A DNA stretch of 13,961 nt from Actinomycetales bacterium (lineage in GTDB: Bacteria > Actinomycetota > Actinomycetes > Actinomycetales > Cellulomonadaceae). The stretch lies in assembly GCA_012514835.1 (NCBI GenBank), contig JAAYZM010000329.1, positions 1-13,961 of the forward strand. The letters run 5' to 3'. This document shows positions 6,622 to 13,021 of this stretch, piece after piece. The notes below the pieces were generated by a model. It ran no database searches, was not told the origin of the DNA, and saw nothing but the letters and a program-made list of their open reading frames with translations. The position numbers and the translations under genes are program-made. Position 1 is the first letter of the stretch. Every line of letters begins with the position of its first letter.

Positions 6622-6725
6622 GGTGCATCGTCACGGAACCTGTGGCCGGTGGGGCGGATGAGCACTCGTGCGAGTCACACCAGTCACACCAGTCACATGC
6701 GCCCCACCTTCCGTGACGATGCACC
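6622..6725. repeat. Composite long inverted repeat (17 + 9 bp arms, one 9-nt bulge)
   Basis: GGTGCATCGTCACGGAA (6622-6638) is the exact reverse complement of 6709-6725. Further in, GGTGGGGCG (6648-6656) is the exact reverse complement of 6700-6708. The two right arms are contiguous while the left arms are split by nine bases (6639-6647), so a folded strand would have 26 paired bases with one asymmetric bulge. The enclosed loop (6657-6699) holds a small palindrome, ACTCG-TG-CGAGT (6664-6675), and a tandem repeat. Outside, GGGGCA (6615-6620) can also pair with TGCCCC (6733-6738). Confidence 0.85.
6673..6697. repeat. 9-bp tandem repeat, AGTCACACC x 2.8
   Basis: AGTCACACC occurs at 6673-6681 and 6682-6690, and a third partial copy (AGTCACA) at 6691-6697. 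It lies in the loop of the long inverted repeat. Iterated 9-bp sites could be protein-binding half-sites, but no regulator is identified. Confidence 0.75.
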
Positions 6726-6728
6726 ACG

Positions 6729-6743
6729 AAGCTGCCCCAGCTT
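6729..6743. repeat. Small perfect hairpin, AAGCTG / CAGCTT
   Basis: AAGCTG (6729-6734) and CAGCTT (6738-6743) are perfect complements around a CCC loop, directly after the long inverted repeat. It could be part of a regulatory leader or simply a chance palindrome. Confidence 0.4.
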
Positions 6744-6760
6744 GATGCCTATGTGTGGGG

Positions 6761-6783
6761 TTGGTGCCCTCACAGGGCACCAA
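6761..6783. promoter_or_regulatory. Perfect 10-bp hairpin/palindrome upstream of the GH3 gene
   Basis: TTGGTGCCCT (6761-6770) and AGGGCACCAA (6774-6783) pair without a mismatch around the loop CAC. It sits 92 bp before the GH3 start. No T-run follows, so it could be an operator for a dimeric repressor or a terminator/attenuator in the leader. It does not match the CebR-type operator known for cellulose-responsive GH3 genes. Confidence 0.5.
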
Positions 6784-6875
6784 GTCCGCACGATGACCAA
6801 CGGGTGGGCGAACCGGCCCGCGCGCACGGGCCGAAGTGGTGGGATGGGGGCATGGGGATGGGGAGAGGCACGCGG

Positions 6876-8834
6876 ATGGCCGGGCGGCGTGGCGCAGGGC
6901 GGGCACGAGTGGCGGGGTTCGCCGCAGTCGCCATGGTCGCGCTCGCAGCCGGGTGTACGGCGGGCGGCGGGAGTCCGGGGCCGACGGCGAACGGTGGGCC
7001 GACGGCAGACACGTCGGCGACCGGGTCCCCCGGGGGATCGCCGTCGGACTCGTTCGGTGCCGGCGGGCGCTTGCCCTCGACGGACGGCGCCCCCTACCGC
7101 GACCCATCGACGCCCACGGCCGAGCGCGTGACGGACCTGCTCGCGCGCATGGACGTCGCGGACAAGGTGGGCCAGATGACGCAGGCCGAGCGCGGCCAGG
7201 CGAGCCCCGGGGACGTGGGCGCGCTACGGATCGGCTCGGTGCTCTCGGGCGGGGGCTCGACGCCGCAGCCCAACACGGCCGAGGCGTGGGCGGACATGTA
7301 CGACGCGTACCAGCAGGGCGCGACCGCCACGCTGCTGGGCATCCCGATCATCTATGGCGTGGACGCCGTGCACGGGCACAACAACCTCGCGGGGGCCACG
7401 ATCTTCCCGCACAACATCGGGCTCGGGGCCACGCGCGACCCGGACCTCGTGGAGCGGATCGCCCGCGCGACGGCCGTCGAGGTGGCCGCGACGGGACCGA
7501 CGTGGACCTTCGCGCCGTGCCTGTGCACCGCGCGCGACGACCGCTGGGGGCGCACCTACGAGTCCTTCTCCGAGCACCCCGACGTCGTGTCCGCGATGGC
7601 GAGCGCCGTGACGGGCTACCAGGGCGAGCGGCTCGGTGCGGAGCGGGCGTCCGTGCTCGCGACGGCCAAGCACTTCGTGGGCGACGGCGCCACCGACGGC
7701 GGGAAGGACCAGGGCGACGCGACCCTGAGCGAGGACGAGCTGCGCCGCCTGCACATTGCGCCGTTCGAGGCCGCGATCGAGCGCGGCGTCGGCTCGATCA
7801 TGGTGTCCTTCTCGAGCTGGAACGGCGAGAAGCTGCACGCGCACGAGTACCTGCTCACCGACGTGCTCAAGGGCGAGCTCGGGTTCGAGGGCTTCGTGGT
7901 CTCGGACTGGGCGGGCATCGACCAGATCGACGGCGCGCCCGGGTTCACGCTCGAGGAGGTCGCGGCGGCCGCGAACGCGGGCATCGACATGTTCATGGTG
8001 CCGAACGACGTCGAGCTGTTCGTGTCGCTGCTCACGGAGGCGATCGACACGGGGCTGGTCCCGATGAGCCGCGTGGACGACGCCGTGTCCCGGGTGCTCA
8101 CGGCCAAGTTCGAGCTGGGCCTCTTTGAGCGGCCTTTCGCGGACCGCGAGCTCGCGGACCAGATCGGCTCCGCGGAGCACCGGGCCCTCGCACGCGAGGC
8201 CGTCGCCCGCTCGCAGGTGCTGCTCACCAACGACGGCGTGCTCCCGATCGCGCCCGGCACGCGCGTGGTCGTCACCGGCTCGAACGCCGACGACGTGGGT
8301 GCGCAGTCCGGCGGGTGGACCCTCACGTGGCAGGGCGTGAGCGGACCGGTCCCCGGCGGCACATCCATCCTCGCCGCGCTGCGTGCCGAGCTCGGGCAGG
8401 CCGCCGTCGTGCACGCCCCCACCGCGCTGGACATGGCCACGACCCTCGACGCGGACGTGGACGTGGCGATCGCCGTGGTGGGCGAGAAGGCGTACGCCGA
8501 GTTCGAGGGCGACCGGCCCGACGGCGTGACGCTGCCCGACGGCGACCTCGCGGTGCTCGACGCCCTGGAGCAGTCGGGTATCCCCACGGTCGTGGTGGTG
8601 GTCTCGGGGCGGCCGCTCGACCTGCACGGAGCGGAACGCTGGGCCGGTGCCGTGGTCGCCGCGTGGTTGCCGGGCACCGAGGGGGCCGGCGTCGTCGACG
8701 TCCTCGTGGGCGCCGTCGACCCCTCCGGGACCCTCCCGATGTCCTGGCCGCGCCCCGGCGACCCGAACCCCGTCAACTACGACGACACGCGCCCGGCCCT
8801 CTTCCCGTTCGGCGCAGGCCTCACGAGCTGGTGA
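6876..8834 (+). CDS. GH3 beta-glucosidase / exo-beta-glucanase lipoprotein
   Basis: This 652-residue exported enzyme should remove glucose from the non-reducing end of beta-glucans or cello-oligosaccharides. A lipoprotein signal peptide ends in the lipobox LAAGC with Cys27, so it should be anchored on the outer face of the membrane. A Gly/Pro/Ser/Thr linker follows (about 28-75). The GH3 barrel runs from about residue 85, with VDAVHGHNN, ATAKHFVGDG (Lys265-His266) and GFVVSDWAGI, where Asp344 is the predicted nucleophile. In the second domain, VVGEKAYAEFEGDRPD supplies Glu542 as the predicted acid/base, in the position used by barley exo-1,3/1,4-glucanase. The fibronectin-III-like C-terminal domain of many GH3 enzymes is absent. 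The ATG is chosen for GGGAGAGG seven bases upstream; ATGs at 6852 and 6858 are less well supported. Exact substrate is uncertain. Confidence 0.92.
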   Translation: MAGRRGAGRARVAGFAAVAMVALAAGCTAGGGSPGPTANGGPTADTSATGSPGGSPSDSFGAGGRLPSTDGAPYRDPSTPTAERVTDLLARMDVADKVGQMTQAERGQASPGDVGALRIGSVLSGGGSTPQPNTAEAWADMYDAYQQGATATLLGIPIIYGVDAVHGHNNLAGATIFPHNIGLGATRDPDLVERIARATAVEVAATGPTWTFAPCLCTARDDRWGRTYESFSEHPDVVSAMASAVTGYQGERLGAERASVLATAKHFVGDGATDGGKDQGDATLSEDELRRLHIAPFEAAIERGVGSIMVSFSSWNGEKLHAHEYLLTDVLKGELGFEGFVVSDWAGIDQIDGAPGFTLEEVAAAANAGIDMFMVPNDVELFVSLLTEAIDTGLVPMSRVDDAVSRVLTAKFELGLFERPFADRELADQIGSAEHRALAREAVARSQVLLTNDGVLPIAPGTRVVVTGSNADDVGAQSGGWTLTWQGVSGPVPGGTSILAALRAELGQAAVVHAPTALDMATTLDADVDVAIAVVGEKAYAEFEGDRPDGVTLPDGDLAVLDALEQSGIPTVVVVVSGRPLDLHGAERWAGAVVAAWLPGTEGAGVVDVLVGAVDPSGTLPMSWPRPGDPNPVNYDDTRPALFPFGAGLTSW

Positions 8835-9495
8835 GAGCCACCTCGGTGCCGGTCGCCTCGACCTGGAAGCCCGCCTCGGTGGCCGTGACGGACGTGAGGG
8901 TCATGGACTCGGGGAGGCCGTCGATGGGGACGCGGATCCCGTCGATCGTCTGAGCGACCGACTCGGGCAGGTCCGTGACCTGGACGGTCAGCCCACCGAG
9001 GCTCAACGCGTCGACGCGCGCCACGACCGCCCGGCCGTCCGCGACGGGCGTCGCGGTCACCTCGAGCGGCAGCCCCAGGACGGACGCACCCACGAGCACC
9101 GCGCCGTCCTCGATGCGCAGCTCGAGCTCTTCAGGCACCTGCTCCTGCGCCGCCGCGAGGGGGACGAGCCCCGTGAAGTCCACCGCGTCCGCGACGTAGG
9201 GCTCGCGCGCGGAGACACCTGTGAGTGTCACCGTGACCTCCTCCATGGGCAGGGTCCCGATCGTCGCGGCGTCGGCGGACACCCGCACGGTCTCGACGGA
9301 GCCGCCGAGCACCTGCGGAAGGAACGTGGTCCCCGCGATCTCGACGTCGGGCTCCGACTCGAGGCCGAAGCCCGCCGCGACCTCGGCGGCAATCCGCGCC
9401 TCGACCCGGTCGCGCGCCACGGCGTCGACGGCCACGGCGCCGCCCGCGAGGACCGCCACCACGACCACCCCGATCACCACGGCTCGACGCGACAC
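8821..9495 (-). CDS. DUF2993 (LmeA-like) phospholipid-binding protein
   Basis: The protein is 224 residues. It opens with an uncleaved-looking signal anchor (VVIGVVVVAVLAGGAVAVDAVA), then a beta-rich extracytoplasmic domain. The phrases DRVEARIAAEVAAGFGL, VEIAGTTFLPQVLGGSVETVRVSADAA and LPESVAQTIDGIRVPIDGLPESMTLTSV are typical of DUF2993. The characterised member, LmeA of mycobacteria, binds phospholipid and helps lipomannan elongation; whether this host makes lipomannan is not shown. The GTG at 9495 is chosen because TAGGTT lies 7 bp upstream and the signal anchor starts directly after it; longer in-frame starts near 9582 add a non-hydrophobic leader. Its last 14 bp overlap the end of the convergent GH3 gene, and it is divergent from the 608-residue protein. 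Confidence 0.85.
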   Translation of the reverse strand: MSRRAVVIGVVVVAVLAGGAVAVDAVARDRVEARIAAEVAAGFGLESEPDVEIAGTTFLPQVLGGSVETVRVSADAATIGTLPMEEVTVTLTGVSAREPYVADAVDFTGLVPLAAAQEQVPEELELRIEDGAVLVGASVLGLPLEVTATPVADGRAVVARVDALSLGGLTVQVTDLPESVAQTIDGIRVPIDGLPESMTLTSVTATEAGFQVEATGTEVALTSS

Positions 9496-9502
9496 GCCCT
9501 CG

Positions 9503-9508
9503 AACCTA
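9503..9508 (-). promoter_or_regulatory. Putative -10 hexamer of leaderless DUF2993 mRNA
   Basis: TAGGTT on the minus strand fits TANNNT and lies 7 bp before the GTG at 9495. A GAGGGC closer to the start is too near to be a normal Shine-Dalgarno. Confidence 0.4.
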
Positions 9509-9558
9509 CCTCGCGATGACCGGAGCGTCGCATTCGGGTGAGAATGTCCCCACAGACC

Positions 9559-9575
9559 GGAGAGGGGGACCGTTG
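9559..9575 (+). promoter_or_regulatory. Shine-Dalgarno fixing a TTG start for the 608-aa protein
   Basis: GGAGAGG (9559-9565) lies seven bases before TTG (9573-9575). Starting there gives a basic N-terminus, MPSRRRHRRKADVG. The in-frame ATG at 9516 has no ribosome-binding site. Confidence 0.6.
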
Positions 9576-11399
9576 CCGTCACGTCGACGACACCGCCGCA
9601 AGGCTGACGTCGGCGCGCCCGCGGAACCCACGCCGAGGCTCGTCCAGACCTCTTCGGACGCCCAGGCGCTCGCGCGCGAGCTGCTCTCCGAGGAGCGCGA
9701 GCGGCCCGTGGTGGTGCTCAGCGTCCCGCGCGACCACGAGAGCTCGCACATCGACGCCGAGCGCGTCGCGCGTGAGGTGGGTGAGCTCGCGGACGTGGTG
9801 GTGCTCGCGAGCCAGGACGCCGCGTGGGGGCTCTCGCGCCGCCTGCCGGACGGCTCGCAGGTGTACGGCGGTGCCGGTCGCGTCTACCCCGTGGGCGCCG
9901 CGTGGACCCTCGCGCCGCACCTCGCCCCGCTCACTCGCGCCTACTCCGCCGAGGACACCGAGACGGCCACGCGCCAGCTCGTCTCGGACGCCCTCGCCGT
10001 GGTGGGCCGCGAGCGCGCCGACGTGCCGCCCGCCCCCGAGCACCGCACCGCGTGGGGCACGGTCGCCCAGCTCGTGGCCCCCTCGCGCGCCCTCGTGTCG
10101 CTCGACGACGGCCAGATGGCGTCCGTCATGGCCGAGCTCACGGTCGCGGGCGTGCCGATCGAGGGGATCGTCGCCGTCGGACAGCGTGTCGAGGGCCGCC
10201 ACGACCCCGACTCGCGCCTCCTCGACCTGCGCGACTCCCTCGTCGCGACGCCCGTGGCCGTCGCGAGCCTCGCGCGCGGGGACGTGGTGCCCGTGCGCGT
10301 CGAGGACGTGGCCGACGACGAGGTGCGGGTGCTGCTCCACCCCACGCTCGCGCGCACCGTGCCGCGCGAACGCGTCACCTCCAACCCGGCCGACTCGCTG
10401 CGCTCCCTCTTCTCCGTGGGCGAGGTGGTCGCGGCGCGCGTCGCGTGGATCGAGCACGGCCTGCCGCAGCTGCGCCTCGACGACGTGGACGACGACGACC
10501 CCGTGGTCCCCGCGCCGAGCCTGCTGCCGTGGGGGCCGCCGTGGCTCACGCTGCCTGCGCCGCCCGTGGGGTGGGTGGAGGGCAGGGCCGACGACGGCGT
10601 TCCCGGGGTCGGTGTGGCTCCCGGCGTGGGTGTGGCTCCCGGGGCTGTTGTTGAGGGTGAAGGCGAGCCCGAGCCCGAGCGGGCGAGCGTCCCCGAGCGC
10701 GCAGCCCGCGGGGCCGCCCGGACCCTGAGCCTCACGGTCGACGCCCTGCGCGCGGCGCTGAGCCGGGAGAGTGACCGGCTCCAGGCGAGCGAGCGCGAGC
10801 GCGACGAGGCGACCCAGCGGGCGCGCGACCTCGAGGCCCGGCTCGCCGCGGCGGACGAAGAGCTGCAGGCGATGCGGACCCGGCTGCGCAACCAGACGCA
10901 GCAGCTCAACAAGGAGCGCGACGCCCGGACGGCGGATCGGCGTTCGGCCCGGGGTGGGCGGACCGAGTTCGTGCCGGACGCCGTGCCCGCGTTTCTCGAC
11001 GTTGAGGAGCAGTTGCGGTTCGAGGTGTACGTCGCGTGGGCGGAGCGGATCCCGGCGTCGGACAAGGCGGAGCGGCCTCTGCCCGGCGAGTGGCGCGTGG
11101 GGCCGAGATTCCTCTCCTCGCTCGACGGGATCGAGGGGGTGAGCCGGGACAAGGTCGCCGCCGTGGTGGTCGAGGTGCTGACCGGGCTGGCCAAGGACCT
11201 GCCCGGGCGGGACCTGCACCGCTTGCGCACCAAGGAAGCGGGCAACGCCCCGTACGTCACGCGCGAGGACGGCGCCGTGGCGTGGCGGGCGGCCCTCCAG
11301 CGGGAGACCCCGTCAGCCCGGCGCCTGCACTACTGGGAGCTGCCCGGCGGGGTGATCGAGCTGTCCCGCGTCGTGGCCCACGACGACACCGAGCCGTAG
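9573..11399 (+). CDS. Unrecognised multidomain protein with S1-like middle and coiled coil
   Basis: This 608-residue soluble protein has no known function that I can assign. A basic start (MPSRRRHRRK) precedes an alpha/beta N-terminal region (about 20-130) with PVVVLSVPRDHESSHIDAERVAREV and QVYGGAGRVYPVGAAW. Residues about 230-310 are beta-rich (RGDVVPVRVEDV, then FSVGEVVAARVAWIEHGLPQLRLDDVD) and resemble S1/OB RNA-binding strands. A linker follows with a duplicated VGVAPG unit and Glu/Pro repeats. A coiled coil (about 382-452, LRAALSRESDRLQASERERD onwards) leads to a C-terminal domain (467-608) with DVEEQLRFEVYVAWAERIP, GIEGVSRDKVAAVVVEVLTGLA and SARRLHYWELPGG. I recall similar uncharacterised actinobacterial proteins, but this is memory only. 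The S1 similarity and any nucleic-acid role are inference. It borders the hipBA block. Confidence 0.8.
   Translation: MPSRRRHRRKADVGAPAEPTPRLVQTSSDAQALARELLSEERERPVVVLSVPRDHESSHIDAERVAREVGELADVVVLASQDAAWGLSRRLPDGSQVYGGAGRVYPVGAAWTLAPHLAPLTRAYSAEDTETATRQLVSDALAVVGRERADVPPAPEHRTAWGTVAQLVAPSRALVSLDDGQMASVMAELTVAGVPIEGIVAVGQRVEGRHDPDSRLLDLRDSLVATPVAVASLARGDVVPVRVEDVADDEVRVLLHPTLARTVPRERVTSNPADSLRSLFSVGEVVAARVAWIEHGLPQLRLDDVDDDDPVVPAPSLLPWGPPWLTLPAPPVGWVEGRADDGVPGVGVAPGVGVAPGAVVEGEGEPEPERASVPERAARGAARTLSLTVDALRAALSRESDRLQASERERDEATQRARDLEARLAAADEELQAMRTRLRNQTQQLNKERDARTADRRSARGGRTEFVPDAVPAFLDVEEQLRFEVYVAWAERIPASDKAERPLPGEWRVGPRFLSSLDGIEGVSRDKVAAVVVEVLTGLAKDLPGRDLHRLRTKEAGNAPYVTREDGAVAWRAALQRETPSARRLHYWELPGGVIELSRVVAHDDTEP
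10608..10643 (+). repeat. 18-bp in-frame tandem duplication (VGVAPG x 2)
   Basis: Codons for Val-Gly-Val-Ala-Pro-Gly occur twice in a row and differ at only two positions. They sit in the flexible linker before the coiled coil of the 608-residue protein. Length variation between strains would be expected here. Confidence 0.8.
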
Positions 11400-11417
11400 G
11401 CGGATCGACGACACCGA
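11381..11417. repeat. 12-bp direct repeat spanning the gene end
   Basis: CGACGACACCGA occurs at 11381-11392, inside the last codons of the 608-residue protein, and again at 11406-11417, after the stop. The period is 25 bp. Confidence 0.7.
11402..11411. repeat. Left copy of a 10-bp direct repeat flanking the hipBA block
   Basis: GGATCGACGA lies two bases after the stop codon of the 608-residue protein and recurs at 13644-13653 on the other side of the low-GC block. The word GATCGACG is not rare in such genomes, so a role as insertion-site remnant is tentative. Confidence 0.4.
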
Positions 11418-11449
11418 AACACCTCAATCGGCTCGAACGATCAGCAGCC

Positions 11450-11493
11450 TGACCGGTAATTACCTTTACGGTCACGGGATTGACCTTTACCAT
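11450..11493 (+). promoter_or_regulatory. hipBA promoter with nested palindromic operator candidates
   Basis: Three nested symmetries precede hipB: GGTAATTACC (11455-11464), TGACCG...CGGTCA (11450-11455 / 11469-11474), and GGTCA-N6-TGACC (11470-11474 / 11481-11485). ATTACCTTTAC is echoed by ATTGACCTTTAC 22-23 bp later. TACCAT (11488-11493) is a TANNNT -10 seven bases before the ATG at 11501, with TTTACG 17 bp further up as a weak -35. Binding of the HipB dimer or HipAB complex here would give the usual autorepression. Confidence 0.5.
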
Positions 11494-11500
11494 GACACTC

Positions 11501-11788
11501 ATGGAAGACGTCAAGGCCGCCCAGGCTGCCCAAGCCGTCGGCGAACATCTGCGCGGGTGGCGGTTGATCCTCGGGCTCACCGCAGAGCAAGTCGCCGACC
11601 GCGCACAGATCGCCCGCGGGACGCTCCGCAAGCTCGAGAGCGGTCACCCCACCGTGGGATTCGATGTGGTGCTGCGCGTCGCGAGAGCCCTCGGCGTCGT
11701 GGACTCCCTGACGGACTCCCTTGATCCACTGCGCACTGACATCGGCCGTGCCCGCGCCGGTGAGCTGAACCGGAAGCGTGTGCGATGA
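11501..11788 (+). CDS. hipB: HipB-like antitoxin, XRE-family HTH
   Basis: The 95-residue protein is almost entirely a Cro/C1-type helix-turn-helix domain (residues 14-67: GEHLRGWRLILGLTAEQVAD, then AQIARGTLRKLESGHPTVGF and VLRVARALGV). It ends in a basic tail, ELNRKRVR. HipB proteins bind their own operator as dimers and hold HipA inactive. The gene overlaps hipA by four bases (ATGA, 11785-11788), implying translational coupling and a fixed ratio of the two proteins. The ATG at 11501 is chosen because TACCAT lies 7 bp upstream; in-frame TTG 11480 and ATG 11492 are alternatives that would run through the operator. Base composition is lower in GC than in genes to the left, hinting at transfer. 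Confidence 0.88.
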   Translation: MEDVKAAQAAQAVGEHLRGWRLILGLTAEQVADRAQIARGTLRKLESGHPTVGFDVVLRVARALGVVDSLTDSLDPLRTDIGRARAGELNRKRVR

Positions 11789-13020
11789 CCGAGATCGAGG
11801 TCCATGTCGAGGACCGCGGTGAAATCGTCTCCGCCGGCTCGGCTTACTTCACGCGGACCCGCGGCCGGGTGTCCACGACGTTCACCTACGCGCAGACCTA
11901 TCTCGCCCGCCCTGATGCACAGAGCATCGATCCGCAGCTCGCGCTGGTCAGCGGCGCTCAGCACAGGCAAGGACTCTTCGGCTCTTTCGCGGACGCCGCT
12001 CCGGACCGTTGGGGACGCAACCTCGTGACGCGACTCGAACGCGAGAACGCCCGAGCAGAGGGGCGCCTCCCGAGATCGCTCGACGACGTCGACTTCCTGC
12101 TCGGCGTCAGCGACGCCACCCGTCAAGGTGCTCTGCGGTTCCGACTCCCAGGGACAGACACCTTCCTCGGACCCCACGCCGAGGTCCCCCGCACCATCGC
12201 ACTACCCGCACTGCTGCGTGCCAGCGACGCCGCGACCGAGGACGGACGAGGCAAGAGCGCCATCAAGACGCTGCTCGACGCCGGGACGGGGTCGCTCGGT
12301 GGTGCACGCCCGAAAGCAGCCGTGCGGCTGGATGACGGCGGGCTCGGCATCGCGAAGTTCCCGCACGGTTCGGACGAGTGGAACGTGATGGCATGGGAGG
12401 CGACGGCGCTCGATGTGGCGCAGTCAGCCGGGATCACCACTCCCGATCACCGGCTCGTTCGGGTCGACGACCGTCACGTCCTCCTGCTGCGTCGTTTCGA
12501 CCGCGCCAAGGAAGGACGCATCGGTTTCGTGAGCGCCATGACGATGCTTGACGCAGCCGACGGCGAAGATCACGACTACTTCGACCTCGCCGAGCGGCTC
12601 GCCGAGGTGTCCGCTGCCGCGAGGCACGACCGGAACGAGCTTTTCGATCGGGTCGCGCTGAGCGTCGCGCTCGGCAACACTGACGACCACCTCCGGAATC
12701 ACGGGTTTCTTGTCGCTCGGGGAGGGTGGCGGCTCAGCCCGGCGTTCGACGTCAACGTGAACCCTGACCTGGCAGCACCTCGCCGCACGTCGATCGCGGG
12801 GGCCGTCGGGGTCGCGGACGAGCCCGACGGCCTCCTCGTACTCGCCCCAGCGTGCGGGCTGACTCCCGACGACGCCCGCCTGCGCATCGCGAACGTGATC
12901 GACGCAGCGAGCCGGTGGCGGCAAGCGGCACTGGCGAACCGCATCACTGAGCGCGAGCTGACGTTGATGGCCGATGCCCTCGAGCCTCGGCTGGACGCGT
13001 TGCGCCGAGCCGTGACCTGA
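11785..13020 (+). CDS. hipA: HipA-like serine/threonine kinase toxin
   Basis: The 411-residue protein has the HipA layout: an N-terminal subdomain (FTYAQTYLARPDAQSIDPQL, then GSFADAAPDRWGRNLV) and a kinase core. Key residues appear intact. The loop GSLGGARPK (169-177) holds Ser170, equivalent to the autophosphorylated Ser150 of E. coli HipA. Lys191 (IAKFP) should bind ATP. NTDDHLRNHGF (298-308) supplies catalytic Asp300 and metal ligand Asn305. Asp322 (SPAFDVN) matches the DFG-like metal site. E. coli HipA phosphorylates glutamyl-tRNA synthetase and induces persistence; other HipA proteins use other targets, and the target here cannot be read. It is coupled to hipB by the ATGA overlap. Its stop is one base from the convergent membrane-protein gene. 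Nothing suggests inactivation. Confidence 0.92.
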   Translation: MTEIEVHVEDRGEIVSAGSAYFTRTRGRVSTTFTYAQTYLARPDAQSIDPQLALVSGAQHRQGLFGSFADAAPDRWGRNLVTRLERENARAEGRLPRSLDDVDFLLGVSDATRQGALRFRLPGTDTFLGPHAEVPRTIALPALLRASDAATEDGRGKSAIKTLLDAGTGSLGGARPKAAVRLDDGGLGIAKFPHGSDEWNVMAWEATALDVAQSAGITTPDHRLVRVDDRHVLLLRRFDRAKEGRIGFVSAMTMLDAADGEDHDYFDLAERLAEVSAAARHDRNELFDRVALSVALGNTDDHLRNHGFLVARGGWRLSPAFDVNVNPDLAAPRRTSIAGAVGVADEPDGLLVLAPACGLTPDDARLRIANVIDAASRWRQAALANRITERELTLMADALEPRLDALRRAVT

Positions 13021-13021
13021 C

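Larger units (their letters stand above)
6573..6875. other. Structured divergent intergenic region (VIT / GH3)
   Basis: This 303-bp gap has no convincing gene. It contains, in order, the VIT -10, a long composite inverted repeat (6622-6725), a 9-bp tandem repeat within its loop (6673-6697), a 6-bp hairpin (6729-6743), a perfect 10-bp hairpin (6761-6783), a GC-rich stretch, and the GH3 Shine-Dalgarno (6861-6868). No tRNA or known riboswitch pattern was recognised. Confidence 0.6.

Noticed and set aside
6573..6875. tRNA, riboswitch or CRISPR array in the structured intergenic region
   Set aside because: No cloverleaf, no recognised riboswitch core, and the 9-bp repeats are contiguous with no spacers, so they are not a CRISPR array.
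9579..11219. 546-codon minus-strand open frame opposite the 608-residue gene
   Set aside because: It is rich in His/Arg/Gly typical of antisense GC-rich DNA. The plus frame has coherent domains, a Shine-Dalgarno and a heptad coiled coil.
11480..11485. TTGACC as a -35 box for hipBA
   Set aside because: No acceptable -10 lies 16-18 bp downstream; the hexamer is better explained as half of the GGTCA-N6-TGACC palindrome, with TACCAT as the -10.
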